Positions 32,624 through 44,988 of a DNA stretch of 64,000 nucleotides are shown piece by piece. Made by a program: the position numbers and the translations under genes. Source of the stretch: Lineolata rhizophorae. Its lineage: Eukaryota > Ascomycota > Dothideomycetes > Lineolatales > Lineolataceae. Positions within the stretch are counted from its first letter, which is position 1. Each line of letters starts with the position of its first letter. Under the pieces are notes generated by a model that made no database searches, had not been told where the DNA came from, and saw nothing but the letters and a program-made list of their open reading frames with translations. The stretch spans positions 266,158 to 330,157 of the forward strand of contig MU001670.1 of the NCBI GenBank assembly GCA_010093515.1. Direction: 5' to 3'.

Positions 32624-34547
32624 TCACCCACTCCTAACCCTCTCCTCATACGCCCTCCACGCCTCCTCCCTATACCGCTCCGCCTCCGCCCTCCTATCCT
32701 TCGCGCCCAGGATCCCCCTCCCCACAATAACCACATCGGACCCCCTCTCCAGCACCGCCGTCCTGGGCGAAACATACAACTGGCCCAAGCCATCAACCCC
32801 GCCCTGCGCCTCCCCCTCCAACCCCTTCCCCAACCCTCCCAGCCCCCTCGCCCTCGCCCCCCCATTAACCCGCTCCGCTCCGCCCGCTCCCCCCGCCGCG
32901 GGCGCCAACCCCACCCCCGGCGTCAACGACACGAAGTTGTCCCCCTCCTCGGCGTTCAGCCCCTCCTGCGCGATGAACCCGACCACGAAGTCCCGCCGCC
33001 GCCGCGCCATGCCCACGCACGCCTCCGTGTACGCCCCCGCGCACAGGCTGCCCGCGCTGCTCATCTGCGCCACCAGCAGCAGCCCGCGCACGTAGGGCGC
33101 CGGGCCGAGGCGCTCCAGGCGCGCCAGGCGCGCCGCGCGGTCCGCCGCCGCCGCCGCCGCTGCCGCCGCCGCTGCGTCATCGTCGTCGGCGTTGTCGTCG
33201 TCCGTCGGAGTGACGGTGGCGCCGGGGAGGGAGAGCGAGGAGGGGGTTTTGCGCACGTCGGCCAAGGAGGAGGCGGCGTCGCCAGGGCCGGCGGCGGCGG
33301 CCGGCGGCGGCGGCGGAGAGGTCAGCAGCGGCAGGTCGTCGGGATGCGGCGTGGCCTCGTGCGGCTGCGGCGAGAGCGCCTCGGACGTGTGCGAGATGGT
33401 CGTGCTGATGGAGACGACGGACTGCTTGCGCGAGGGGAGCGACGACGCCGAGAAGGAGGACGAGGACGGGTCGGCGAGGTGCTGGTGGTGCGTGTGCGGG
33501 TGCGGGTGCTGGTAGTGCTGCGCGAGGCGGTGATCTTCGGGCTGGCAGCGGCGCGACGATGTCGACGACGGGGCCGGCGGCGGTTGCTGGTGGTGGTGGT
33601 GTTGTTGTTGTTGTTGCCCGGGCGGTGCCAGGGAACGCAGCGTCGCATCGTCGTCGTCGTCGCGCGAGTTCTGCGAGATAGAGTCGTGGCGCCTCATCGC
33701 TTGCTCCGTCAGCGCCGTCGACGCCGCGTCGTCATCGTCATCTGCGCCCGTTCTTCCTCCTTTTCGTCCGCGATCTCTCCTCCCGTGGTGATAACCTTCG
33801 TCATCATCGTCCGAGTCGTCGGGGCGCGGCTCGGCGCTGATCTCGGTGTGCACGCCCGTGTTGTAGGCCGCGATGGTCTGGTCGGCGGCTTCCTTGAGGG
33901 CCGTGATGATGGCTGGGCCCGGGAAGACGTGCGCGTTGGTGAGTTCGGCCCAGGAGGCGATGCGGAGGGGGCCGGCGGCATATTGTTTCTGGACGGTGCC
34001 TGTGGGAGAAAAGGGGTTAGTGAGAGGTGCTGCCAGTTGATGGGTCTGTCACTGTTGCAAAAAGCCTTCTTTCCTCCATTTTCTTCCCTGTACACCTGAC
34101 ATCCCCGTCTCGCAAAAGAAGGCGCGCATCCAACCCGGCCGAAACTCGAAGAAGAGTGAAAAGGAAAGTTCATCCCCACATACTCCCAATATCCCCAAAC
34201 TTCCTATCCTCAAAGATCAGAAACCGCCGCCTGCGTGCGATGGCCACGAGAGCGCGCGCGGTCCGCTCGGTCCAGTCGGCCACGATGTCGCAGTGCGTCT
34301 TGAGCACGCAGATGGAGTCGCCGAGCTCGTCGGCGACGGCCAGCAGCTCGGCCGACGTGCCCACGTCGGCCGACAGGCACAGGTTCGTCTGCTTGTAGGC
34401 GATGAGGCGCAGGAGGTACGAGGTCAGCGGCGGGGTGCCCGGGAGGAAGGCGCGCGTGAGGTAGGTTTGGGTGAGGGTTGGGTGGCGCGCGGGGACGGCG
34501 GCGGAGGAGAGGGATTGGTCGGGATCGCGGTCGTCGGTTGAGGGCAT
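32624..34547 (-). CDS. pyr4: Orotidine 5'-phosphate decarboxylase with large insertion
   Basis: Exons 34547..34184 and 33999..32624 give 579 aa. The 184-nt intron has a GTATGT donor and CCACAG acceptor. The enzyme decarboxylates OMP to UMP, the last step of pyrimidine synthesis. N-terminal blocks are [16 protein letters not shown] and the catalytic [10 protein letters not shown] with Asp114, Lys116 and Asp119. C-terminal blocks are [34 protein letters not shown] and DVVIVGRGI. Between them, about residues 176-418, lies a low-complexity insertion: poly-Asp, Gln/His runs, Ser/Pro-rich stretches and a 14-Ala run. Sordariomycete enzymes are known to carry a shorter insertion here (Neurospora pyr-4 is about 397 aa). 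Alternative symbols are pyrG and ura3. Confidence 0.95.
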
Positions 34548-37325
34548 TTTTGAGAGCGTGGTGCGTAAGAGTAGGAGATATAGCTGGGCCGCGCGATGAC
34601 GATGGCGCAGGCGGCGGTAGTGTTGGTATTGGTTTCGTTGAAGACAAGAGTGAGCGGCGTTGGGCGAGCGAATGGATAGCGGCGGGTTTGCTTGATCAAT
34701 GGGCTGCTGAGACGCAATGCGGGGGGTTCTGGGGTCTTGCGGGTACGAGAACACGGCGGGGGCAGTGGTGGTGGTGGTGGTGGTGGTGGTGGTGGTGGGT
34801 GTGGTAAGCTGAGTCTAGTGGGGAGCCGCAGCAAACAGGCCAAATGCACACTTTCTCCGTGCCGTCTGTCTCTTACTCGGTCCTCACTCGCTCGCTCGCA
34901 CGCTTTCTCCGAAAAGGCAGAATATCGGGATTTCAAAAAGGAAAAAAAAAATTGGAGGACGCAGAAACAAGCCTGGCCGCAAGGCATAGGCCGCCCCCTT
35001 GTTTATCACGTACAGTCTCCCCCTGCCCAGTCCCAGCCCTGCGCGGCCCAGGCCCCGGCGCAATCTGAGCATCCCTAATCCCGCCTCTCTCCCGTTCTGC
35101 CGCAACAACCCAAACCGGCCTAGCCGGCGAGCGCGAGCTTGACCGCCGGGGGGTCTCGAACCCAGACAAGCCACCATCGATCCGGCCCCCTCGGCCCACT
35201 TTGAGTTTTTCGCATCGGGCGGCGTTGGAGCCCTGGACGGGCGCGAGGACGCGTGCGTATGGCCGGACGGACGGACGCGCACCTACGCGCACACATCCTG
35301 CGCTGAGATGAGATGGGATGGGATGGGAGGGGTGTTCACGCGGGCAGAACGTACTTGCTGCAAGGTTGAGATTGCGGGTGGGATGTGATGGATGGGTGGA
35401 GGGACGGATGGGTGGGTGAATCAGTGGACGTACAGTTCTACGGCGAAGCACATCACAAAACACGTTGGAAACCTAGAGGTGCGTGGCGGCGATACAGCTA
35501 TGCGACTAAGCATTTTTTCTTTTCCTTCGTGTTCGTTTTTCTTTATGCTTTTCTATTTCTTATTTTCACTTTTTCCGTCTTTCTCCTTGTTCTCACTCCC
35601 TGGTACCTGTGTAGCGCTCTGCTCCCCATTAGTCGCCGTGGCCGACAACAAACAAGAAAAGCTGAGGGGTTCTTTCCTTTTCTTTTCTTTTCTCCTCCAC
35701 TTCCGCTCCCTACGCGTCGAGTATTTCCCCGGAGCTGAGATACCGGCATTAGACGCGCCGCTAGCGCAACCACAGTCTACGGCGTGACTTTACACAGTAC
35801 ATAGATACGTCCTAGAGCAGCTAAGCACATAGGACGCACGCGTGCATTCATAGTGCACGTAGCAGGTATATCCACACGTGGCGCGCGCAGCGTACGCGCA
35901 ATCGACTCCCGCGTCCCTCTTTTCCCGTCCCTCTCGTTCCGCATCCCCGTCTTATCGTCGTCTGATGCAGACCTTTGCGCAACATCCCGTCGTAAGCCTC
36001 TCGGCCACAACGGGAAAGTCCCAACAGCAGCATATATATCGGCATTGCCGGTGTATCTATCTGTCCACCAAAAATGAGGCCCACCTCCCTTTTCCCCTCC
36101 GCCGCCTTCCGCACGCCGTGGTTGCCGAATCCATTCCTCGCGCAGACTGCTACTGCGTCTGCCGGAGGGAGGTGGAAATGAGATTGACGCATGTACACGG
36201 TGGTGCTGTGATCACAGCGCATATAGAAGATGGGAAACGTGACGACCCGCTCGCTCGGGTCGTACATGCCGCGCGCGCGCGCCCCGACTTCTTCAGCGCA
36301 GCGTTTGGTCGTTTTGGGACAGACTGCGACAAGAAAGAGTGAGTTTTGCAAAGGAGCGTTCGCGAGAGGTTTCTCCGTGAAGCTCTTTTTATTTTTTTTC
36401 TGGTAATTTCCTTGCACGGATGTCGCGCATGCTGCGTAAGGCGGGAGATTCCGGCGCGCATATGTGCTGTATGCGCAAGGCTCTTGGGGCGCGCCATCCA
36501 ATGCATTGCGGCGCCCTTGCGCTTGGCGAGGGCGTGCAGACTGCAGCGTGCGTCTCGCTTCGTGAGGCTTGACTGACAGGGGAGACTGGGGCGAGGCACG
36601 GTCGCTCGGGCCGTTTGGAAGGAGTGATGCATCGACCAGGAGACGGAACTCTTGATGCGATCTGAGGATCCCGTTGTGCTACCGCGCCAATCAGCGGCGT
36701 ATGGTACGTGACCAAGCACATGTGGTACAGAGTGCGGAAGGCGACCAACGTTCAGTATGTATAACGTGAAGCTAAAATTAGCGGAGGCTTTTAAATAGAC
36801 GTGTTCTTCATCTAGTTCTTAAGGCTGCCTAGAAGCACCAAAAAGGACTTTTAGAAATGATGTCGCATATCCTGCACCGATGCTAATTCACATTTCAACG
36901 GATACTCCACCACGTAGGAGATTATCGGAATTTCATAATTGCCACGTCTCTGCACGTTGAAACCCTAGGCCGGATCTAACATTAAGATAGTGATCAATAA
37001 TATATAAACGAATTCATAGGACCTATCCATCAAGTGAGTCCCGCACCGATGAAAAATGCCATCCCAAGATCAGCCACCACTGAGCATGCAAATCCATCCC
37101 GGCAAAACGCCCTCACCCACACATACGTACATACAATCCACAGCATCCGTCCAGGCTTGAACCAACCAACCGATCGGCGCTGAAAAGGCATTCGCAATAC
37201 TGTGGATCCCGAGCACAAAGGGAGACAACAACGCCCGCAGCGCCCGCACTCCTAATGAAGCCCACCCATGGAAATCACCCGAGAACAGAGCGTCTCCCAT
37301 CGCTCGTCCTCTCACTCCGCTCCCC
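34548..37325. other. Long non-coding interval, pyr4 promoter to kinase 3' end
   Basis: 2.8 kb. It contains an 11-fold GTG repeat (about 34765-34798) 0.2 kb upstream of pyr4, G/A- and C/T-skewed tracts (strong pyrimidine run at about 35509-35610), and many open frames without domain content. A non-coding transcript is possible but not supported. Confidence 0.4.
34765..34798. repeat. (GTG)n microsatellite
   Basis: An uninterrupted run of about 11 GTG triplets in the pyr4 upstream region. Confidence 0.85.
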
Positions 37326-40300
37326 TCACTCTCTAGCCCGTTCCTCACCCTCTCCGCTTCCTCGCCCACCCTCACGCCCACCCTCCCCACCCGTAACCTC
37401 CCCATGCGGCACCCCCGCCTTCGCCGCGCCCCCATTCGCCACCCAATTATCCAACAACCTGCCCACCTCCCTAAAACTGACCGGCTTCGTCAGATACAAG
37501 TCGCAGCCGGACGTGAAGGCCTCGGTCTGGTCCCTGCCGCTGGCGAGGCCCGTCAGGGCGATGACGAGGGCGGGCGGGGGCCCGGCGACGGCGGAGCGGC
37601 CGAGCTGCCCGCGCCGGGCGGCCTCGACGTCGCGGATGCGGCGCACCGCCTCGAAGCCGTTGAGCACCGGCATGCTGATGTCCATGAAGATGATGTCCGG
37701 GGGCCGGGGCGGGTCCTGGCCGATCAGCCGCCCGAACACCTCGACCGCCTGCTGCCCGTCCGACGCCGTCCACACCGAGTTGTAGGCCCGCTTCTCCATG
37801 AAGGTGCGCAGGAGGCGCAGGTTCACCTTGTTGTCGTCGACGAGGAGGAGGCGGGGCACCCGCGCCGAAGGGGGGTGCCTGGGAGGCGACGCGAGGGCGG
37901 ACGACGATGATGGGCTCGTCAGGGTGGGGCTGGCGGGTCCGTTGGCGGCGGCGGTCGCCGAGGCGAATCTGCCTGTCGGGGATGTGGGCGACGATTCATC
38001 TGATTTGAATTCGTCCGGAGTGGGCGCGACGGTCGATCTTCGTGGGCCCAGTGACGGACGACTAGTCTCACCCGGAGTTCTTTGTTGAGTTGGGGTCGGC
38101 GGACTAGCTACGGATTCATTTGACTGGGCACTCCTATCGGGGAAAGGGAACTCATCATTTCCGCCATCCGTTGGGCCCGGGTCGGACGCGTGGAAACTAT
38201 CGAACGCCATCTGGGCGTTCAAGCTCTCCTCTTTCCCTAGGGAGGTGCCTTGCTTCAGGACCGTGATGTCAGGCGAGTCACTCTCCGCCGAAGCCAAGGT
38301 AACCTGCTGAACGGCGTCATCGAGGCCCGGCACGTAGCCGTGCGATGCTTGCTCGTTTCCGGAGCGATGCACCAGCGGCAACCCGAAGTGATCCATCGAC
38401 TCCGCCTTGTCGAAGCAAATCCGGAAAGCCCGTGCCAACTTCGCAGCTCCAAAAGGCTTCGTGACGAATTCGACGATCGCGCTGCCCGTGTACGCTTTGG
38501 CCGCGGCGTTGCGGGATGCATTGGTCGACATGACCATCAACATCGTTCTCCTAGCAGAGCCCGCCCGCTCCGATAGGCTTCTTGCGAGCGCGGGAAGATC
38601 TTCCTCGTCGCAAATAATAATGTCTGCGGTCGAGGCTGGCGACCATTGCTCAACAAACGAGAAGCCCAGCCAACCCACGAGGTACTTTGACAGCGAGCCT
38701 CGAATTAAGCTTGCGGCCGTAGACCGCTCCGGTTCGCCTGCGCGCGGTTTCCAGAATATGGCCGGGGCGTGGTTCTTAGCTTCATCTTGCACAACGGAGA
38801 TGCTGTCATCCTTCATGCGCTCGACGCTACCTGCCGAATTCGGGGAAGACGGCGTCGCGCTGTCGGGAAGCCCTCGAGCCATGGGAAATTTGACGGTAAC
38901 CTCGGTTCCAACATCAACTGTAGATCGGATGTTGATCTCCCCGTTCAACATAACGACGATGGAGCGGACGAGCGAAAGTCCGAGACCAGTGCCGGGGTTC
39001 AGGGAACTCTCCTGCGAGAAAGGAGTGAACAGACGAGTGCGCAAGTACTCCGGCGATATACCCTGACCAGTGTCCGAGACAGTTAGAATGATCACAGATG
39101 TCGGATTGCCCTCGTCATCCACTTTTGTCCCTGGACTCTGGAACGGCATGCTTGAACCATCATCGACTTCCAACTTAACCATGATATACCCCTTCTTCGT
39201 ATATTTCAACGCATTCCCAAATAGATTCATCACCACGCGTCGGAAAGCGCCCGGCTGAGTCACGTAAGTCCAGTTGTGAGGCTCAATATCCAGAATGATA
39301 TCCACGTCCGCTTTACTCGGTGAGACCTTTTTACCTCCGACGCCACTGTGGCCATCGGTCGCAAAATCTCTGAACACCTGCCCGGTATGAACACCCTCGA
39401 CCACTTCTTCCGTAATCACCGCGAGGTCTACGTGGCCGTAAATGTTCATGATAGGCTGCATGCCACCAGCCGCAGATCCGCCGCCGGCGGGCGCAATCAT
39501 GTCTCGCTTGGGCTTTCGAGCCTTGCCGACGTTTCGCTCGAAGTCGTTTATCTTGCTGTAGTCGAGAATCATATTGATCGTGTCGAGCAGGGTGCGCGCG
39601 CAACTATCGGCGGTATCTATGAGTGATCTCTGGAACGAGTCCACCCTCGTGTCATTTAGGAACTCGCAAGACGCCAATATACCGTGAAGTGGAGACCGAA
39701 GTTCGTGCGAGACCGAGCCGATGAAATCGGTCTTTTGCTTGTCGGAGGCGATCGTGGCCAGTCTGAACGTCTCCGTCATTACGCAATTGCAAAATGCGAT
39801 GCAGAACAAGTAGTCTGGCGTGTTTGACAACATGCGGAACTCCGACTTGTTGTAGGCAAAGAAGACCGACCATCTCGATGAGCTAGAGTCCCACAACGGA
39901 ATGAATATGATCTCGCGAGCGGCGGGGAAATGCTTCTGCAATAGCAAGGCCTCGGACTTGGTCGGCCTCGATTTCTCTGACCTGCGAACACCGTATGGAC
40001 CCTCGTCCAAAATCTCGTCCCCAGACGTCCCTGAACCAAGAAAGTCATCCCCGTCGAGTTTAAACAATTTGCCTCTTGGGTGGCGCTCAATTAAATCGGA
40101 GAGCTGGGTCGGAGTCAAAGGCAGGAAGTCCCGCTGTCGCTGACTCGGCGACACAGGCGATTGTTGTTCGGAAGTCGAACATCCTAGTACACTGGCCGGG
40201 TCAGGGACGAGTGAAGCAGGCGGTACCGATCCCTCCAAAATGTCTCTGTTGACAGCACCATCCGTAGATATGGTCCGCCTAAAGCTAGGCCGCTGGGGTG

Positions 40301-41604
40301 TTGTCGGGCCACTTTCAGGAGTTTGCGCGAGCGGCCTGTTGACCTTTTCGAATGACAAGCCCGTTGCAGTATCCAAGAAGACGATCCCGCCTTCGTCCCC
40401 GAGCTCTAATGCGCCGTGAAGAAGGCTCGCTGCGCGCCTGAACGTATTCGAGTGGTAGTCGTCTTTATATTTTGGGTCTTTTTTCTTGTTTGAATCTTCC
40501 ACTGAGTCGTCATCCGAGTCATGCTGGTGTTGGCCTGGAGGTCTTCCGTCGTGCCGCAAGGGTTGCTTTATTTGCGGAGGGGGCGTATGCAGTACGGGAT
40601 CGTCTACTTCAGGCGACTCGGTGACTGTAGAGACCTGCGGTGCATTCCGGTCTCGAGTTTGCTGGGGACTGGAAGGACGCATCATCTTCCTATGCCTTTT
40701 TTTATGTATATGATGCTTCGGGTCCACAAAAGCGGCCATGCTCATACTCATATTCAAGACCCGTTCTCTATCGGCCTTGTCCTTAAGCATCTCTAAATGC
40801 GTCATTACGTTTTCAGCCATCTTGGCAAGAACTGCAGCAATATTGTCAGCTCCATGCCGTTTACTAGTTGCGAGGTGGCCATAGGACTCGTACACGCTTT
40901 GTGCGCATTGCTCATCGACGGCCGGACCCTGTCATCAATCGCAAACAGGGAGCCGATGTTCACATTTTTCTTGGTCGTGAGGGGCACGCCACAGTAATAT
41001 CGGAACTTGGGTCCATCCGTCACAAAGTCGGACGTGTTGAAGCGATCGTCTTTGGAAAGATCCAGCACTTCAAAGTGTGGCACGCCTCCGTCCGGAGGTT
41101 GCACGGCCGTCAACGTATTTTCGCACAGCCTACCGTTCTTCGGGACACTGATGCACTGCAATTCCAAAAGGATCACATGGTCAGTTTCCGGTCCTCATGG
41201 CGCCCAGGTGGCATTCGGTTGCTTACGCCGGTCCACAGGCCATCGCCAGGTTCCTCAAACTCGCCGCTGTTGTCCAAGCTCAACGTCTTGGTGCTCTCGG
41301 CGATGATATGCTGCGTGTCACGGTCAATGACGGAGATCATGGCGCGCTGCACGTCGAGCCGCCAAGTGACGAGTTGCGCATGCGCCGTCAGGACAGGGTC
41401 CGGCGTGTCGAGCTTGGACGCCGGCGTCACCGTGGGAGCCTCCGGCGGGTGGAAGTACTTGTACAGTTCGCGGGCGCGGACCTCGTCGGCGCGCTTCAGG
41501 GCGATTCCGTTGTCGCCGACGACGCCTCCTCCCCCTCCGCCGCTCACGCCTCCTTCGACGGCTGCCGCGGCGAGCGGCTGCGCCGCCAGATTATCGGCCG
41601 TCAT
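37326..41604 (-). CDS. GAF-domain hybrid histidine kinase
   Basis: Exons 41604..41227, 41155..40894 and 40831..37326 give about 1381 aa. The introns (71 and 62 nt) have GTAAGC and GTACGA donors, CTGAC-type branch sites and GCAG acceptors. The N-terminal ~250 residues form a GAF domain (ELYKYFHPPEAP ... CSVPKNGRLCENTL-type ... GSLFAIDDRVRPSM). A long Ser/Pro/Asp-rich linker follows. The HisKA H-box FIGSVSHELRSPLHG has phospho-acceptor His589. The HATPase_c domain has N (NLFGNALKY) and G boxes (DTGQG, GTGLGL). A degenerate receiver-like block (about 900-1022, with TKPFG but no standard Asp) precedes a true C-terminal receiver with Asp1264 in IIFMDISMP and Lys in LTKPVS. It would feed the Ypd1-Ssk1/Skn7 phosphorelay. 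The signal sensed is unknown. Confidence 0.92.
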
Positions 41605-43688
41605 CTGGGGTTGATGGTGCTGGGTGCACCTGGGTCAGCGGCGAGGATGCGGGCTCAGGGTGCACTCGCGAGGGGCCGAGCACCGCCCGGGCCAGGTGGG
41701 ACGATGACGCAGGCGGCTCATGAACAGGCAGGACGCGAGCGAGCGTCCGGGCAGGACGAGCACGATTTTCGCTGCGGCGACGACGGGCGACGGTGCGAAA
41801 GGAGAGGTGCGAAAGGGGAGCGCGGCACAGCGACCCGGACCAGCGCGCCCACATCCAGAAGTACCCCGGCGGCGGAGGACCGAAGGAGAAGGGGACGGGA
41901 GATCCAGATGATCTCGGGAGCCGCACGAGAGTAGCGCCCCGGATAAGAAGGAAGCGGCCACCGCCCTGCAGGGAGAGAGAGTAGCGAGGCCTGGGCTTGG
42001 GTCTCGACTCGGGTGCGATTCGTTCGCTGCCAGCCCGTCACCTGGCCTGGCCCGTCGCCGGTGCGAGCAGCGGCGCTGGCGTTGGCATCCTCTTCCGGCG
42101 AGCGAGACGGTCCAGATGCGGCGGTCCCCCCTTTTCCTCGCTCTGCGCGAAGCTGGCCGGGCCGTGGGACCTTCGCGCTCGCCCGGACCCCTCGCGACGC
42201 CGGCCGGGCCGTGTGCGTACCAACGGCCGCCGATCCTTTCTGCAACGGACTGACCGCCCGAAGACCCTGCGAAAGCGCGATGGTTGCTTCTCCCGCAGCG
42301 CCCGCGAAAATGTGGGGCAGCCGCCGTCACGCCGCGCCGCGACCGAGCGTCCCGCCAAGCGTCGCCCGGGCTCATCCCGCTCCCCGATGGCATTGGAGGC
42401 CGGGCAGCCGTCCGGACGGAAATTGGAAGCCGTGGTAGCCGGATATCGGATTGCGGCGTGGAAGCTTGTAGAAGAAACGCCGTCCGGTTGTGGTGACTGA
42501 TCGGCCGGATTGGCAATCGATCAAGGGTGCAGGGACGACGATCATCCAGGGTCTCCGCATCGGCAAGCTCCTGTTGCAACGTGGGTGGCAGGGTGGGCGT
42601 GTGAAGGCATCGTGAGAAACATTTCCAACGACACAACCAGGCGAGTAGAAGTTGGCGGGGCCATCTCCTCACGAGACGCACTTTTTGCTTTCTAATTCGC
42701 TTTGCAGACTCCCACCCGTTGCGTGATCATGCCATCGAGATCGGCTTACATAATACACTTGTGTTTCCATTTTCGGTTAGCGCGACTCCATCCTCACCTA
42801 TCATTAGAGCATTCTACTTGCAATACCCCTGCTTACTCGCCATGGGGCGGGCCGAGGACTGTAGTCAGGGAGGAGTTGACCATGCTGGTGGTGCTCAGAG
42901 CAAGATTCCAACCCAAATGGGAGTCAGATGCAACATTGGAATGCCTCAAATCTGAGGCCATGTACATTAGTAAGCTTTAGTTAGCGCGGGTCGCGAAAAT
43001 CGGGCGATTCGCCGAAGATTAGCCGCGGACACCCCCCCTTCGGCCGAAGCGTGCCGGCATGGGAGTAAGAATATACCTACCTACCTACCTACCCCTGCTT
43101 ACGATCACTTTTGAGTTGCAGTGTGCCCTAACAGTCTTATAGTACCAGACAGTCGCACATGTTTTGCTCGGCCCCCAGGGATGCTATATGCCTTGAAATA
43201 AGTTCCCTACATCCAACTTCCCGCCGGTGTTCCCACAGAGTTTATAATTCTACGAGCATTTGAAGCCATGTTTCACCCCTGAACACCTGAGGAGAAAAGC
43301 AACAATTCATGTCACTACGTAGCCAGCACACTGTGGTGAACTACTTATATATCAGTGAAAGACATGCTTTAGAACTAAGTCTTCTACATCCAATTCTAAG
43401 TCCTACCAGCGTAAAAGACCACTTCAGGATGAAAGCACTACGAGGTTAAGAAGGCACTAACTGGTTGCCTCATACTTGCCATCGCAGCACGTGGGTTGGA
43501 CCTGCCAACCTAAGTCCAACCTCACGTGCGCATCTCTTGAAGTCCAGTGTGGCTACTTCTTGCAGAAAGAGAAGGAGCGACCCACTACGAGCACACAAAT
43601 ATTCGTTGCGCACATCAAGCTCCACACGCGTCTACCACCATCACCCTCACCATCGTGCATGCAAGCAAGACATGCACCAGCAAGCACG
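41605..43688. other. Kinase upstream region with (CTAC)n repeat
   Basis: About 2.1 kb. The first kilobase is very GC-rich with overlapping spurious open frames on both strands (including 348 codons at 41635-42681). A CTAC/ACCT tetranucleotide repeat lies at about 43073-43092. No supported gene. Confidence 0.45.
43073..43092. repeat. (CTAC)n microsatellite
   Basis: Five perfect CTAC units in a non-coding stretch. Confidence 0.8.
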
Positions 43689-44988
43689 ATGGCCTACTCC
43701 CGTCCCTCACCCGCCATGGCGCACGACGACACCCTCCTCCCCCTCAAACTCGACCGCACCGTCCCCGCCACTTCGTCCGCTCCTCCTCCGTCTTTGCCGC
43801 CTAGCTAGCGAGGCGGCACGAGCTAGGCGCGTCACCGCTTGCGCCGGAGCTGGTGGCGGAGCCGCCCGGCGACGAACTCGCGCGCCGTGAGGCGCTGAGC
43901 ATGCTCGCAAGCATGCTGGTCAAGGAGCACGCCGGGAAGTACTCGTACTTCCTGGACTCGGCGGTCGGCGGCGCGCTCAAGGTGCGCAGCCACATCACGG
44001 GCGAATCGTTCGCGGTGATGGGGGCACCGGCGCCGATTGAGATGGCGGTCCGGCTGGTGGAAGGGGATCTCGGGATCCTCGTCGAGGGCGAGGTGGGCCG
44101 TTGGAAGGTGTATGTGTGTTCTTTATTCGCATGAGACTCTCGGGCCAGAGGGGATGGCGGGACTTGGGCTGACCTTCACCTTCGTAGCTCCTCCGCGGCC
44201 ATCCTCTTACCGGCCGGATACCACGTCGCGGACCGTGTGGGCTCGGCGCTGCCCGAGTTCCTCGACATGACGGCGGAGATGTTCGAGGCGAATGAGCACG
44301 AGTTCGGGGCTTCGCTGGAGGCAAAGAACCGGGGGAATGCGGCGCGGCTCGAGCACTTGCGCTTCCAAGGCGAGCAGCTGGGCCGGTAACTTCATCTTCC
44401 TCTAAACGTTACCTTCCAATAGTAAGAAACACTAGCTTCGATGGGTTGTGCGTGCTCATAAGAGAGCCTTCGACAACCTCGGCGATGGCAACGTCGTCTT
44501 CTTGTCCGACCTCTTCTTCCAGGTCGTCCGCAGACCCTCCCATGCTTGGAAGGCGGTCATCTCCATCCAGCACCCCATGGGGCTTCCTTCTCACCGGCCC
44601 TACGGAATCAACTTTGACGCCCAGCACATGGGTATCCACCAGGAGCGTTCCTCGTTCCGGAAGCTGCACGTGTCTGGCGCCGTCTTCGTGGCCATAAACA
44701 CGGCGACGAGGCATATACAGGACTTAAATACTCACGGACTCGGCCGGCCCATGTTCGCAATCCAGCGGTGCACGGAGGATGAAACCTAAGCTAATGGCAG
44801 AGACATTTGGCTCAGGGAGTTGGTAAGATACCATCGCGCCCGCATCCGGTTACGCGACAGAACTACCTATGAGGACTGGAATAAATTTGTGACCGCCTGC
44901 CGCGAGACGGTGGATCCCAAGCATAGAAAGTTGCTCATTCTAGGATGTGGCGAGTCCACGAGTTGGGTGGACCACCTACCGGAATAAG
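43689..44988 (+). pseudogene. Degenerate DUF3445 (HRQ / heme-dependent N-demethylase-like) gene
   Basis: Several coding-looking fragments in order resemble fungal HRQ/DUF3445 proteins. Fragment A (43805-44109) has LARREALSMLASMLVKEH, a KVRSHITGESF block and RLVEGDLGILVE. It joins in frame through a good 78-nt intron (GTATGT...GGCTGAC...GTAG) to fragment B (44188-44389), SSAAILLPAGYHVADRVGS. Fragment C (44433-44986) has NVVFLSDLFFQVVRRP and SFRKLHVSGAVFVAINT, similar to the family's SERQTLRRLPRSKA-type C-terminal motif. Problems: a stop 5' of fragment A, no in-phase junction from B to C, and an in-frame TAA inside C (44787-44789) before coding-like sequence resumes. I therefore call it decayed. 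Missed introns in a fast-evolving gene are the alternative. Confidence 0.4.

Noticed and set aside
32510-34099. 529-codon plus-strand open frame
   Set aside because: Antisense to the pyr4 insertion; composition is a mirror of the Asp/Gln/Ala runs.
35140-35180. GGGTTCGAGACCC-like sequence (minus strand) resembling a tRNA T-arm
   Set aside because: The stem does not pair properly and no acceptor or anticodon arm could be found around it.
41635-42681. 348-codon minus-strand frame upstream of the histidine kinase
   Set aside because: GC-rich region with open frames on both strands; Arg/Pro/Ser-rich and without domains.
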